A DNA stretch of 64,000 nucleotides. Origin: Desulfoluna spongiiphila (lineage in GTDB: Bacteria; Desulfobacterota; Desulfobacteria; Desulfobacterales; Desulfolunaceae). The notes beneath the pieces are model-generated. The model ran no database searches, had not been told where the DNA came from, and saw only the letters and a program-made list of their open reading frames with translations. The stretch is from NCBI RefSeq assembly GCF_900101345.1, contig NZ_FMUX01000008.1:1-64000 (forward strand), in the 5' to 3' direction. The number at the start of each line of letters is the position of its first letter. Position 1 is the first letter of the stretch. Shown one piece after another: positions 6,658 through 15,727 of the stretch. The translations under genes were made by a program, and so were the position numbers.

Positions 6658-9600
6658 CTAAATGTTGTCGATCATGGCCATGAGTTGGCCCTCTTCGAAC
6701 CCTTTGAGCTGCAGGGCACCGCTGCGGCAGGAGGCAACACAGGCGCCGCAACCCTTGCAGATGACGGGGTTGATGCGTGCCTTGCCGGTGTCCTTGCCTT
6801 CGGTCATGAGGCTCGGGGCGTTGTAGGGGCAGACCGCCTCACAGACGCCGCACCCGCTGCACAGGGACGGGTTCACCTCGGCCACGTTGCCGCTGGTGTT
6901 GATGGTTTTTCCTGAAAGCAACCGGGTGGCACTGGATGCCGCGGCCTGGGCCTGGGCGATGGATTCGTCCACGGGTTTGGGATAGTGGGCCAGCCCGCAG
7001 AGGAACACCCCGTCCACGGCAAAATCCGACGGGGCCAGCTTGACGTGGGCCTCGGCAAAGAAGCCTTCGTCGTTGATGGGGACCTTGAAGAACCGGGCCA
7101 GTTTTTCATCCCGGTAGGGGGTCACGGCCGTTGCCAGGGTGAGGAGGTCGGCGTGGATGGCCAGGGGTTTGTTGAGCACATGGTCGGTGACGGTGACCGT
7201 GAGGTGCTCGCCGCTGTTTTCCACCACGGGTTTGTTGTCCACGTCATAACGGACAAAAATGATCCCTTTTTCCCGGGCTTCCTGGTACAGGGCTTCGCGC
7301 TCCCCGTAGGTACGGATGTCCCGATAGAGCACAAAAATCTGCATCTCGGGGTTCAGCTCTTTCAGGTGCAGGGCCGAGACCACGGTGTGGGTGCAGCAGA
7401 TGCGCGAGCAATAGGGGCGGTTCGGTTCACGGGAGCCTACGCACTGAATAAAGACGGCGCATGTTGCATCCCTCAGCCCGGAGTCGCCGGCCACGAATTT
7501 TCTGTCGAGTTCAAGGCCCGTGACGACCCTGGGATCTTTTCCGTAGAGGTATTCATCGGGTGTGTGCTCCGAGGCCCCGGTGGCAATGATGGTCACCCCG
7601 TGTTTTGTCTGGGTCGTGCGGTCCCCTTGAGTCACCGTGGAGTTGAAGTTGCCCACGAACCCGTCCACGTCCGAGAGCTCGGCATCCAGGAACAGGTCGA
7701 TGTTGGGGTCGGCCTCCACGTCCGTCACCATGGCTTTCAGGCCGTCCTGGATCGACTCCCCCTTGGAGGTCGTGAACAGGCTCGCCGCCTGTCCGCCCAG
7801 GGACGTTTCTCTTTCCACGATGGAGACATGGTACCCCTGGCCGGAAAGGGCCCTTGCCGCAGCCATGCCGGAGAGGCCTCCGCCCACCACAAGGGCGTTC
7901 TGGTCTATGGAGAGTTCGGCCTCGGACAATGGGGCAAAAAGAGCCACCTTGGCAACGGCCATGCGCACCATCTCCATGGCTTTCTCCGTGGCCTCGGCCG
8001 GATGGTCCTTGTGGACCCAGGAGTTGTGGTTCCTGATGTTGACCATCTCAAAGAGGTACTTGTTGAGCCCTGCGTTGATGAGGGTCTCCTGGAAGAGGGG
8101 ATCGTGGGTCCTCGGAGAACAGGCCGCCACCACGATGCGGTTGAGATTCTGCTCCTTGATGACCTTGGTCATGGCATCCTGGGTGTCCTGGGAGCAGGAG
8201 TAGAGGTTGTCCCCCACATACTCCACAAAGGGAAGAGCCCTTGCAAAATCCCGCACGCCAGGCACATCCACCACGCTTCCGATGTTGATCCCGCAGTGGC
8301 AGACAAAGACGCCGACCCGCGGGCGCTCACCCGTGATGTCGGTCTCTTTCGTCGCGGTGACGGCCTTTGTCAGGGTTCCGCGGGCCGAGGCGAGGGCCGC
8401 CCCCGCCGACAGGGCTGCTGAGCCCGCTTCAATGACCGACTGGGGAATGTCCTTGGGCCCCTGGAGGGCTCCGCAGACAAAGACGCCGTCACGGGTGGTG
8501 GCCACGGGATTGAAGGAACCGGTTTTGCAAAAGCCCCCGGGGGTGAGTTCGACGCCCAGGGTGTGTGCCAGGTCCTTCACCTCCCGGGAAATCTCCATGC
8601 CCACGGAGAGGACCACGATATCGTAAATCTCACGGGTTAAGCTGCCCGTGGCCTCGTCCACGTAGTCAAGGACCTGGCCCGGGGTATCGCCGGGCTGGCC
8701 GAAAACCGAATGAACGCGGCAGCGGACAAAGCGGATCCCGTGTTTTTCCTTTGCCTCGTTGTAGCAGCTTTCAAAGCCTTTGCCGTGGGTGCGCATGTCC
8801 ATGTAAAAAATGGTGCAGTCAAGACTCGGGTCATGCTCCTTGGCGATGATGGCCTGCTTGATGGCGTACATGCAGCAGACGCTGGAGCAGTGGCCGTTGT
8901 CGCAGGTGTTGATGTCCCGTGAGCCGATGCACTGGAGCCAGGCGATTTTCTTGGGCTCGGCGTGGTCGCTCATGCGCACCACGTGGCCCTGATTGGGGCC
9001 CGAGGCGGAGAGGAGCCGCTCAAACTCCAGGGAGGTCACCACATCGGGACTCCCGTCGTAGTTGTAGATATCCTTTCCACTGGGGTCGTAGGCCTTGAAC
9101 CCCGGTGCGAGGATGATGGATCCCACGGTAAGGGACAGGGTCTTGTCCGTGTCTTCATAGTTGATGGCACCGGCCGGGCAGGTCTTCTCGCAGATGCCGC
9201 ACTTGCCCTTGGTGAGCTTCAGGCAGTTGTCGGCATCGATGCAGTACTTGAGGGGCACGGCCTGGGGGTAAAGGGCATAGATGGCTTTGCGTTTCACCAG
9301 GCCCTGGTTGTAAACGTCCTCCACCTTTTTGGGACATTTTTCCGTGCACGCGCCGCAGGCGATGCATTTGTCCATGTCCACGTAGCGGGCCTTCTGGAAC
9401 ACCTCCACCGTAAAATCGCCTTTCTCACCCGAAACCCCTGTGATCTCGGAGAGGGTGAGCAGCTCGATGTTCATGTGGCGCCCCACCTCCACGAGCTTGG
9501 GGGACATGATGCACATGGAGCAGTCGTTGGTGGGGAAGGTCTTGTCCAGCTGGGCCATGACTCCGCCGATGGAAGGGGATTGTTCCACCAGATAGACTTT

Positions 9601-9693
9601 GTATCCGGAGTTGGCAAGGTCCAGGGCGGCCTGGATGCCGCCGATGCCGCCCCCGGCGATGAGTACCGATCCGATTGTTTGCTTTACAGTCAT
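6658..9693 (-). CDS. hdrA: HdrA-like flavoprotein, double-length form
   Basis: A 1011-residue protein, larger than a classical HdrA (about 650 residues). FAD-binding GGGIGGIQAA lies near 15, with the HdrA-specific Cys cluster region after it. Ferredoxin-type motifs occur at CIACGACTEKCP (~108) and CGICEKTCP. A second dinucleotide domain has VGGGLSGMAAA near 610, and two C-terminal [4Fe-4S] motifs, CSGCGVCEAVCP and CKGCGACVASC, end the protein. HdrA is the flavin-based electron-bifurcating centre of soluble heterodisulfide reductases. The start chosen is ATG 9693, with AAGGAGAG upstream and 10 nt after the hdrD-like stop. With FlxA as NAD(P)H entry, it probably couples NAD(P)H oxidation to ferredoxin and a disulfide-type acceptor. 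Confidence 0.92.
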   Translation of the reverse strand: MTVKQTIGSVLIAGGGIGGIQAALDLANSGYKVYLVEQSPSIGGVMAQLDKTFPTNDCSMCIMSPKLVEVGRHMNIELLTLSEITGVSGEKGDFTVEVFQKARYVDMDKCIACGACTEKCPKKVEDVYNQGLVKRKAIYALYPQAVPLKYCIDADNCLKLTKGKCGICEKTCPAGAINYEDTDKTLSLTVGSIILAPGFKAYDPSGKDIYNYDGSPDVVTSLEFERLLSASGPNQGHVVRMSDHAEPKKIAWLQCIGSRDINTCDNGHCSSVCCMYAIKQAIIAKEHDPSLDCTIFYMDMRTHGKGFESCYNEAKEKHGIRFVRCRVHSVFGQPGDTPGQVLDYVDEATGSLTREIYDIVVLSVGMEISREVKDLAHTLGVELTPGGFCKTGSFNPVATTRDGVFVCGALQGPKDIPQSVIEAGSAALSAGAALASARGTLTKAVTATKETDITGERPRVGVFVCHCGINIGSVVDVPGVRDFARALPFVEYVGDNLYSCSQDTQDAMTKVIKEQNLNRIVVAACSPRTHDPLFQETLINAGLNKYLFEMVNIRNHNSWVHKDHPAEATEKAMEMVRMAVAKVALFAPLSEAELSIDQNALVVGGGLSGMAAARALSGQGYHVSIVERETSLGGQAASLFTTSKGESIQDGLKAMVTDVEADPNIDLFLDAELSDVDGFVGNFNSTVTQGDRTTQTKHGVTIIATGASEHTPDEYLYGKDPRVVTGLELDRKFVAGDSGLRDATCAVFIQCVGSREPNRPYCSRICCTHTVVSALHLKELNPEMQIFVLYRDIRTYGEREALYQEAREKGIIFVRYDVDNKPVVENSGEHLTVTVTDHVLNKPLAIHADLLTLATAVTPYRDEKLARFFKVPINDEGFFAEAHVKLAPSDFAVDGVFLCGLAHYPKPVDESIAQAQAAASSATRLLSGKTINTSGNVAEVNPSLCSGCGVCEAVCPYNAPSLMTEGKDTGKARINPVICKGCGACVASCRSGALQLKGFEEGQLMAMIDNI

Positions 9694-9703
9694 TGGTCTC
9701 TCC

Positions 9704-10984
9704 TTACAGCCCGAAGTCGGCCAGGTCAGGCCCAAGGTAGGTGCGTTCGTTTTCGCCCAGGATACCTAAAGACAGGCAGATGAGGGTCCAGAGGTGCACC
9801 GTGTGGTACGTCCCGTCGAAATGGTGGCCGATGTCCTCCACCTGGGCGTGGCAGTTGTGGCAGGGGGTGATGACGTAGTCGGCCCCGGTGGTCTGGATCT
9901 GGTTGAATTTCACCTTGCCGTATGCCTGGCGCTCTTCGGTGAAACCGGCCTGAAGGGAGCCGCCCCCGCCTCCGCAGCAGAAGTTCATGGAGCGGTTGGG
10001 GACCATGTCGATGAAGTTCTCCTCACCCACCACTTTTTTCACCACGAAACGCAGGTCGTCGGCCAGTTTGTCCCCCAGGGATTTTCTCACCACGTTGCAG
10101 GGGTCCTGGACGGTGAATTTTATCCCGCCGGTATTCCAGTCGGCGTTGACGGGCAGTTTGCCTTCCCGAATCCACGTTGCGTAGTATTCGATGATGCTCC
10201 TGAATTCGAACTTGTGGGGGATGTTGAACCGGCGAAGGCCCTGCCAGACGGCATAGAAGGAGTGGCCGCACTCGGTGTTGATGAAGACCTTGCAGCCGAG
10301 TTTTTCGATATGTTCCACCTGGGCGCGGATGATGGCCTCCCAGGATTCGTCGTCGGCAAGGAACATGCAGTAGTTCTCGCCGCCCCACATCTTGGAATAG
10401 TAGGTCCAGTCGGCCCCCACGGTATGCAGGATTTTCCACAAGGGGAGAAGCTCATCGGGTTCGGTGACGGGTTCGCGCGAGTTCTGGTTGAGGGCAAAGT
10501 AGGCCCCTTCACGGTCAAGGTCGGCTTTGAGGTCTTCAAAACCGGGCTGCTCGCGGCACTCCTCGGCCAGGTCTTCGATGGTAAAGGCGAAATCCTCCAG
10601 GGGCACGCCCATGGCGCCCCCGCCGGAGTTGATGTGGTGGTCGCAGGAGCCGAGGATTCCCTTGGGCCGTTCCTCCCGGGGCCACTCCGCCCGAAGGTCG
10701 TAGATGAGCTGTGGGATGTTGATGCTCATGGGGCAGACATCGTAACACCGCTTGCACATGGTGCAGATCCAGACCCAGGGGTGACGTTCCAGCTCCTCGT
10801 CCATACCAAGGACCGCCATGCGCAAAAACCTGCGCGGGTCCATCTCCATCTGCCCCGATGCCGGGCAACCGCTGGTGCAGGTGCCGCAGGTGAGGCAGGC
10901 GCTCAGGTTCCCGTCGGGGATCATGTCCAGCGCCTTGTCCCGGATGCGTGATGGGGTTCCGGTAACTTCCAGTACTTCAGCCAT
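9704..10984 (-). CDS. HdrD-like (HdrC-HdrB fused) Fe-S protein
   Basis: A 426-residue protein and first gene of the redox cluster. The N-terminal part is HdrC-like, with two [4Fe-4S] motifs, CLTCGTCTSGCP (~30) and CTMCKRCYDVCP (~73). The C-terminal part is HdrB-like with one full CCG domain: Cys in DPCNVVRK, then FCCGGGGGS, then CHNCHAQ. This is the ligand set for the non-cubane cluster of heterodisulfide reductase. The first CCG repeat keeps only isolated cysteines (GGENYC, NTECGHS), so one catalytic cluster is expected. There are no membrane helices. It replaces the separate HdrB and HdrC of the Desulfovibrio Flx-Hdr cluster. Confidence 0.85.
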   Translation of the reverse strand: MAEVLEVTGTPSRIRDKALDMIPDGNLSACLTCGTCTSGCPASGQMEMDPRRFLRMAVLGMDEELERHPWVWICTMCKRCYDVCPMSINIPQLIYDLRAEWPREERPKGILGSCDHHINSGGGAMGVPLEDFAFTIEDLAEECREQPGFEDLKADLDREGAYFALNQNSREPVTEPDELLPLWKILHTVGADWTYYSKMWGGENYCMFLADDESWEAIIRAQVEHIEKLGCKVFINTECGHSFYAVWQGLRRFNIPHKFEFRSIIEYYATWIREGKLPVNADWNTGGIKFTVQDPCNVVRKSLGDKLADDLRFVVKKVVGEENFIDMVPNRSMNFCCGGGGGSLQAGFTEERQAYGKVKFNQIQTTGADYVITPCHNCHAQVEDIGHHFDGTYHTVHLWTLICLSLGILGENERTYLGPDLADFGL

Positions 10985-12197
10985 TGTCTCTTAGTCTCCT
11001 CTTCAAACAGCGTCATATTCCGCTGCCCGCAGTATGCACCTCGGGCATACGGGATGTGTGATTCCCGCCACCGGCGGGAATTGTCTCCGCAATGGTTTGG
11101 GTGCCCGCTCCACGAGGGAGGGGGCAGGGGAGGTGAAGAGGAAATGGGCCTTTAGGCAAAAAGGAGAAAAGGGCTCATTTCCGGGTATCACCTGACGCAC
11201 GTGTGCCGTGCTCATAAGCAACGGAAATCCGCCGATCACGGGCGGATCTGTTCGCTCCGTCAGTTGTACCCGGAAGGAAAAGGCATGACGTCTCCTGTGA
11301 CATTGGGGTAAAGGGACCGGAACAGGCGCCGGTCAAATGACTGCCCCGCATGGGCATCGGTCCATTGATATATAGACATTCTAAATGTGTCAAATAGAAA
11401 TAGTTAATGGGTCGATGGGGAGATATCGACGAAATGAATTTTGCAGCTACCGCAAAAGGCCAGCCTTAAAGCGTGCATCGATGAAAGGGGTGCCATCCAT
11501 GCCCACCGGTATCTTGCATGATACGTGCCACCGTGACCATGGTCCGGGGGCCTGCGGGACATGGTTTTTATATGGGGTTCAAGGCCCTTGGATGTTCTGG
11601 GGCAACACACGGGAGGTGACAATAAAAGCTGAATGGGATTCATATCGTCTTTTTGTCGCAACGGTTGCGGCGTCTTCCTGACAAAGCAATCGAATAAGAT
11701 AATCACACCGGGACCGGTGTCGATTCCGAAGGGCTCCAAGCAGCAACGGAGACCTCGCGTCCCCGGTAAAAACAAATCCCCCGCCAGGCCTGCCCTTATC
11801 TCGGTTCCGGCAGTTTTTGTTTTGCCTTTATCGTAGGGTAGATAGGGCTGTTCCGGAAATATTTTCTTAAATTTTGCTAAACTGCGCGTTCCTTTTGGCG
11901 ATACGTATTCTAATCACTATCATTTACAAAATGGCAAAAAGAGCAGTCACACAAACCCCTGGCACAGGGCAGGAGTTGGTGCCCGTTCAGGGAAAAGGAT
12001 TCTTCTAAACGGGGGGAAATCACGGGGGGAATTGCAGGAAAAGAAGAATAAACAAGAGAAATATACGCAGATGCTTAAATGCGCGGGAATGCCAGCGGTC
12101 TCGCTGCGGATCCGGTGAAGGGATCCCTCAGATTTGGTAGGCAGCTTTCCATGCTGCCGTGACACGGATGTCACATCAATGATGACAAGGAGTTGTA
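10985..12197. other. 1.2-kb gap without a convincing gene
   Basis: Only short open frames with odd composition occur here. They lack ribosome sites and resemble no family I know. The leftmost part must hold the promoter of the hdr-flx cluster (minus strand). The right end holds a possible sigma-28 promoter at 11878-11904 for the chemoreceptor. Confidence 0.6.
11878..11904 (+). promoter_or_regulatory. Possible sigma-28 (FliA) promoter of the chemoreceptor
   Basis: TAAA, a spacer of exactly 15 nt and GGCGATAC compare with the sigma-28 consensus TAAA-N15-GCCGATAA; six of eight bases match in the -10 box. It lies about 290 nt before the chemoreceptor start, which is far but possible. FliA-dependent control is typical of chemoreceptor genes. 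No other promoter stands out in the gap. Confidence 0.4.
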
Positions 12198-13922
12198 ATG
12201 TTCAAGAAGGTCTCAATCAAAGCAAGGATCTATATCATCATCGGTATGGTCTTTCTCCTCTTCAGCGGCATGTTGTTCGGATCATTCAAAATCGGTTCAC
12301 TGGCAAGGGAAGCCGGCATCCAACAAGCCGGAGAGGTGATGCTGAAAGGGCAAAAAGAAAAAATCAAGGTGGCCACCCATGCCATGGCCCTGTCACTTGG
12401 AAACGCCCTGGAAAAGGCATCGGATTCGGAGGTGGTTTCAGATGTGGTCCGAGAGGTCATCGCCCCCATCCGGTATGAAGAGGACAGATCCGGGTATTTT
12501 TTTGTGTACGACGGCTTTGAAGTCGTGTGCAACGCAGCCAACCTGTCGCTGACAGGTCAAAACAGGAAGAACTCCAAAGACGCCAACGGCGTCTATTACC
12601 TCATCGAGCTCGAAAAGGCGGCCAGTTCCGGAGGCGGGTTTGTCTCCTACAGCTTCCAGAAACCCGGAAAAGGGGTCCAGCCAAAGATCGGCTATGCCGA
12701 GAAAATTCCCGGCACCTCCTACTGGGTGGGCACCGGTGTGTATATCGACAACATCGAAGTGGAGAAGGGCATTATCCAGAAGGTCATCTCAGGCCAGGTG
12801 TCCCGCGGCGTCACCTTTGTGGCCGGGGTGGCCGGCGCCTTCTTTCTCCTGATCATCCTGCCCGTCACCCTGGTGATGGCCCTTGCCATTACCCGATCCT
12901 TGCGGCAGGCCATCAACGGCCTCAGGGACATTGCCGAAGGGGAAGGGGACCTGACCACCCGGCTTGCCATCACCAATGAGGACGAGACCGGCGAGCTGGC
13001 ACACTGGATCAATGTCTTTATCGAAAACCTGCAGTCCATCGTCCGTGACGTGGCGGAAAACGCCATGGGGCTCAACAGCGCGTCCACGGAACTCTCTGCC
13101 GTGGCAACCCAGCTTTCCCAGGGAGCCGAAGAGGCATCTTCCCGATCGGACAGCGTGGCGGCGGCAGCCGAAGAGATGAACGTCACCATGACTTCCGTCG
13201 CCGCAGCCAGCGAGCAGGCGTCCACCAATGTGGGCATGGTGGCTGCCGCTTCCGAAGAGATGAGCGTCACGGTCCAGGAGATAGCGTCAAACTCCGAAAA
13301 GGCAAGCGGAATTACCCAGGGCGCTGTGACAAAGGCCAAGACAGCCACAGAGAAAGTTGACCTCCTGGGGGTGTCGGCCAATGAGATCAGCAAGGTCACC
13401 GAGGCCATCACCGACATCTCCGAGCAGACCAACCTCCTGGCCTTGAACGCCACCATCGAAGCGGCAAGGGCCGGGGAAGCGGGCAAGGGGTTTGCTGTTG
13501 TGGCCAACGAAATCAAGGCCCTTGCCGCCCAGACCTCGGAAGCCACCCAGGAGATCAAGCGCCAGGTGGAGGGCATCCAGGGCTCCACCCGGGATACCGT
13601 AACGGAAATCCGTTCCATCTCCGATGTCATCGTGGAGGTCAACGACATCGTCTCCACCATTGCGGCATCGGTGGAAGAGCAGGCCGTCACCACCCGGGAG
13701 ATCTCCGGGAATGTGGCCCAGGCCGCCCAGGGCATCGAAGAGGTCAACGGCAACGTGGCGGAGACCTCCATGGTGTCGGAGAACATCGCCCGGGAGATCA
13801 GCGCCGTGAACAGCGGCAGCGCCGAAATCGCCTCAAGCAGCACCATGGTGAGCACCAGCGCGGAAGAGCTCTCCCGGCTTTCGGAGTCCCTGACGTCCAT
13901 GGTGTCGAGATTTAAGGTGTGA
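12198..13922 (+). CDS. Methyl-accepting chemotaxis protein with sCache sensor
   Basis: A 574-residue inner-membrane receptor. TM1 is at ~11-30 and is followed by a periplasmic single Cache domain (~45-185, with [21 protein letters not shown] and [16 protein letters not shown]). TM2 is at ~205-228, HAMP at ~229-282, and a long cytoplasmic coiled coil follows. The signalling tip [19 protein letters not shown] near 410 is the CheA/CheW contact. Glu/Gln-rich stretches on both arms are likely methylation sites. sCache domains usually sense small carboxylates; the ligand here is unknown. ATG 12198 follows AAGGAG. No che genes are nearby. A strong terminator follows at 13978. Confidence 0.95.
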   Translation: MFKKVSIKARIYIIIGMVFLLFSGMLFGSFKIGSLAREAGIQQAGEVMLKGQKEKIKVATHAMALSLGNALEKASDSEVVSDVVREVIAPIRYEEDRSGYFFVYDGFEVVCNAANLSLTGQNRKNSKDANGVYYLIELEKAASSGGGFVSYSFQKPGKGVQPKIGYAEKIPGTSYWVGTGVYIDNIEVEKGIIQKVISGQVSRGVTFVAGVAGAFFLLIILPVTLVMALAITRSLRQAINGLRDIAEGEGDLTTRLAITNEDETGELAHWINVFIENLQSIVRDVAENAMGLNSASTELSAVATQLSQGAEEASSRSDSVAAAAEEMNVTMTSVAAASEQASTNVGMVAAASEEMSVTVQEIASNSEKASGITQGAVTKAKTATEKVDLLGVSANEISKVTEAITDISEQTNLLALNATIEAARAGEAGKGFAVVANEIKALAAQTSEATQEIKRQVEGIQGSTRDTVTEIRSISDVIVEVNDIVSTIAASVEEQAVTTREISGNVAQAAQGIEEVNGNVAETSMVSENIAREISAVNSGSAEIASSSTMVSTSAEELSRLSESLTSMVSRFKV

Positions 13923-13977
13923 AAGAGGTCATAGGAAAAACAGGACATAGGTCATAGAACAAATAAGCGAAAAATAA

Positions 13978-14010
13978 AAAGCGCCCCCACATTTGCTGTG
14001 GGGGCGCTTT
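13978..14010. terminator. Bidirectional terminator
   Basis: A 13-bp perfect stem AAAGCGCCCCCAC/GTGGGGGCGCTTT with a 7-nt loop has A-rich sequence before it and T-rich sequence after it. It separates the convergent chemoreceptor and membrane-protein genes. Confidence 0.93.
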
Positions 14011-14048
14011 GATTTTTATGACCTGTTTTTCCTGTTTCCCTGTTTTTC

Positions 14049-14645
14049 CTAATTTATACTCGGCCCTTCCATGAAATCGGTCTCCTGCATGGGGCCGTGG
14101 AACACCTCGATGCGGGTTCGGATGGATTCGAACTCGTCGTCGCCGATGACGCCCTGCACCTTGAGCCAGTGAAATTTCCGGATCTCTTCCCCGGGGTCGT
14201 TGGCGTAATCGATTTCACCGTACCAGGAGAGAAGCTGGCTTTTGCGTCGTTTCATGATCTCGTCAAGGATCTCTTCGTGTCGGTCGTCACGGATAAGGTA
14301 CACCTCTCCGGCGTCGGTTTTAAGGACCGTATACGGCGTGACGACATACCGGTAAACAAGAAGGCAGATGCTGGCGGCCAGGGGCCAGTGCAGCGCAAGG
14401 TCCAATTCGGATACTGGGCCGGCCAGCCCGGCAACAATCCGGCACAGCCACACGATGAGCATAACGGCAGCGGCATTGAGAAACCAGGGGCTTCGCGCCT
14501 CCATGACCGTTGTCTCCATGGGCACATCGGCGTAGTGCACGCCGAAGGAGCGGGATCCGGCCTCATGTCCCATGGTGTAAGTCAGGCGTTCATCTTCAAA
14601 GGTGAAGCGCGTCCTGTTAAGGTAGCGTTTCTGTTCTATCTCCAT
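14049..14645 (-). CDS. Unknown membrane protein, two helices
   Basis: A 198-residue protein I do not recognise. Two hydrophobic segments lie close together at ~55-75 (NAAAVMLIVWLCRIVAGLAG) and ~85-105. They are flanked by a soluble N-terminal strand-rich part and a charged C-terminal part (DDRHEEILDEIMKRRKSQLL). The layout resembles PH-like membrane proteins with a helical hairpin. The start chosen is ATG 14645, because GGAGGG precedes it; an ATG 30 nt upstream has no such site. The gene stands alone and converges on the chemoreceptor across a shared terminator. Confidence 0.7.
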   Translation of the reverse strand: MEIEQKRYLNRTRFTFEDERLTYTMGHEAGSRSFGVHYADVPMETTVMEARSPWFLNAAAVMLIVWLCRIVAGLAGPVSELDLALHWPLAASICLLVYRYVVTPYTVLKTDAGEVYLIRDDRHEEILDEIMKRRKSQLLSWYGEIDYANDPGEEIRKFHWLKVQGVIGDDEFESIRTRIEVFHGPMQETDFMEGPSIN

Positions 14646-15061
14646 GCATCCCTCCGGAGATGGCTGGGTTGACATACAAAATTCGTATCAAGGCAACATA
14701 AAAAAACGGTCGCCCGCATGGACGCTCTGGCGTCTAAAGACGTGTGCATCCTTGCATATTAGGGCATTTGTTTTTGCAAACATTAAACAAACTCTCCGGG
14801 AATGGCAATAACAATATGGTTGACAGGCCAAGCCGGGTTTGGATCCGTCGATGGTGTCCGTACAACCACCCGTACCGGGAACAATCAACTCATTCTACCA
14901 TGGCGACGGCAGGTAAAAGAGGAAAAAACGGGACGTGCACATGGACTCCGCGTCAAGTTCCCGATTGACGTAAGCTTTCTGTTCAGGCAGGGTCAACAAG
15001 GGGTGTGCCATGGGGGCAAGGCGTTACCGCGGTGTGACGGCGGTGGGGGGAGCAAAGGGGT
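14646..15061. other. Gap with nothing identified
   Basis: About 415 bp between divergent genes. It must hold both promoters, but I see no clear -10/-35 pair, operator palindrome or small gene. Confidence 0.5.
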
Positions 15062-15721
15062 ATGCTGAAATTTCGTTGGCTGGCGACAGAGGAAAAACGG
15101 AACATCGTTTCCGTGGTGAACTCTCTTCCGGATCCGGTGTTTATCATGGACCGGCAGGGACGTTACCTCGACGTACTCGGGGGAACGGAGCGCAGCCTTT
15201 ACGACAACCCGGGCTACCTCAAGGGCAAAACCCTCTACGAGGTGCTTCCCGAAGCGTCGGCAGACCACTACCTTTCCATGATTCACAGCGCCCTTGATAC
15301 GGGAACCATTCAAGTGGTGGAGTACAGTCTCATGCCCGACACCCTGAAAAACAATCCCGGAGATGGCCCGCGCCACCTCCAGTGGTTCCAGGGAAGGATA
15401 TCGCCCCTTCATACCGGAGAGGGACCACCTGAGCTGATCTTGTGGACCGTCATCAACATCACGGAAAAAAAGCAGGTCGAACTGGAACGGGACCGGGCCA
15501 TGGCTGACCTTGAGAAGGCCCTGGCCGAAATTCGAACCCTTAAGGGAATCCTTCCCATCTGCAGCGCCTGCAAAAAAATCCGCGATGAGCAAGGGGAGTG
15601 GCATCCCCTTGAGACCTATATCTCCCATAATTCCGAGGCGGATTTTACCCATGGGATCTGCCCGGAGTGCAAACACAAACTCTATCCGGAGTGTTGCAGG
15701 GATACCCCAGGCAACATGTGA
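15062..15721 (+). CDS. PAS-domain protein with CxxC...CPEC tail
   Basis: A 219-residue cytoplasmic protein. A PAS fold spans ~15-135 (VVNSLPDPVFIMDRQGRYLDVLG...LILWTVINITEKKQVE) and is joined by a coiled coil (~135-160) to a conserved tail: LKGILPICSACKKIRDEQG, then WHPLETYIS and HGICPECKHKLYPE. This tail, with two CxxC pairs, is common at the end of PAS and GAF proteins in Desulfobacterota and probably binds a metal. No kinase or cyclase output domain is present. The GAF protein at 38419-39090 carries the same tail. AAAGGGG precedes ATG 15062. Confidence 0.8.
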   Translation: MLKFRWLATEEKRNIVSVVNSLPDPVFIMDRQGRYLDVLGGTERSLYDNPGYLKGKTLYEVLPEASADHYLSMIHSALDTGTIQVVEYSLMPDTLKNNPGDGPRHLQWFQGRISPLHTGEGPPELILWTVINITEKKQVELERDRAMADLEKALAEIRTLKGILPICSACKKIRDEQGEWHPLETYISHNSEADFTHGICPECKHKLYPECCRDTPGNM

Positions 15722-15727
15722 ACATCC

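Noticed and set aside
6985..8421. Long plus-strand open frame of 478 codons
   Set aside because: It lies wholly antisense to hdrA, whose motifs are unmistakable. The encoded protein is rich in His and Gly with no family resemblance, a typical shadow of a GC-rich gene.
9794..10951. Plus-strand open frame opposite the hdrD-like gene
   Set aside because: It is a shadow of a gene with clear Fe-S and CCG motifs. It has no ribosome site and no recognisable domain.
11385..11681. Short plus-strand open frame in the 1.2-kb gap
   Set aside because: It has no ribosome site, an odd composition rich in Cys, Trp and Arg, and no similarity to a known family, so it was left as gap.
11910..11930. Possible Fur-like AT-rich palindrome (CTAATCACTATCATTTAC)
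   Set aside because: It matches too few positions of the 19-bp Fur consensus and has poor symmetry. No iron gene follows.
12719..13948. Minus-strand open frame of 409 codons opposite the chemoreceptor
   Set aside because: It is Ser/Ala/Met-rich and complementary to the repetitive coiled-coil coding region. The chemoreceptor is certain.
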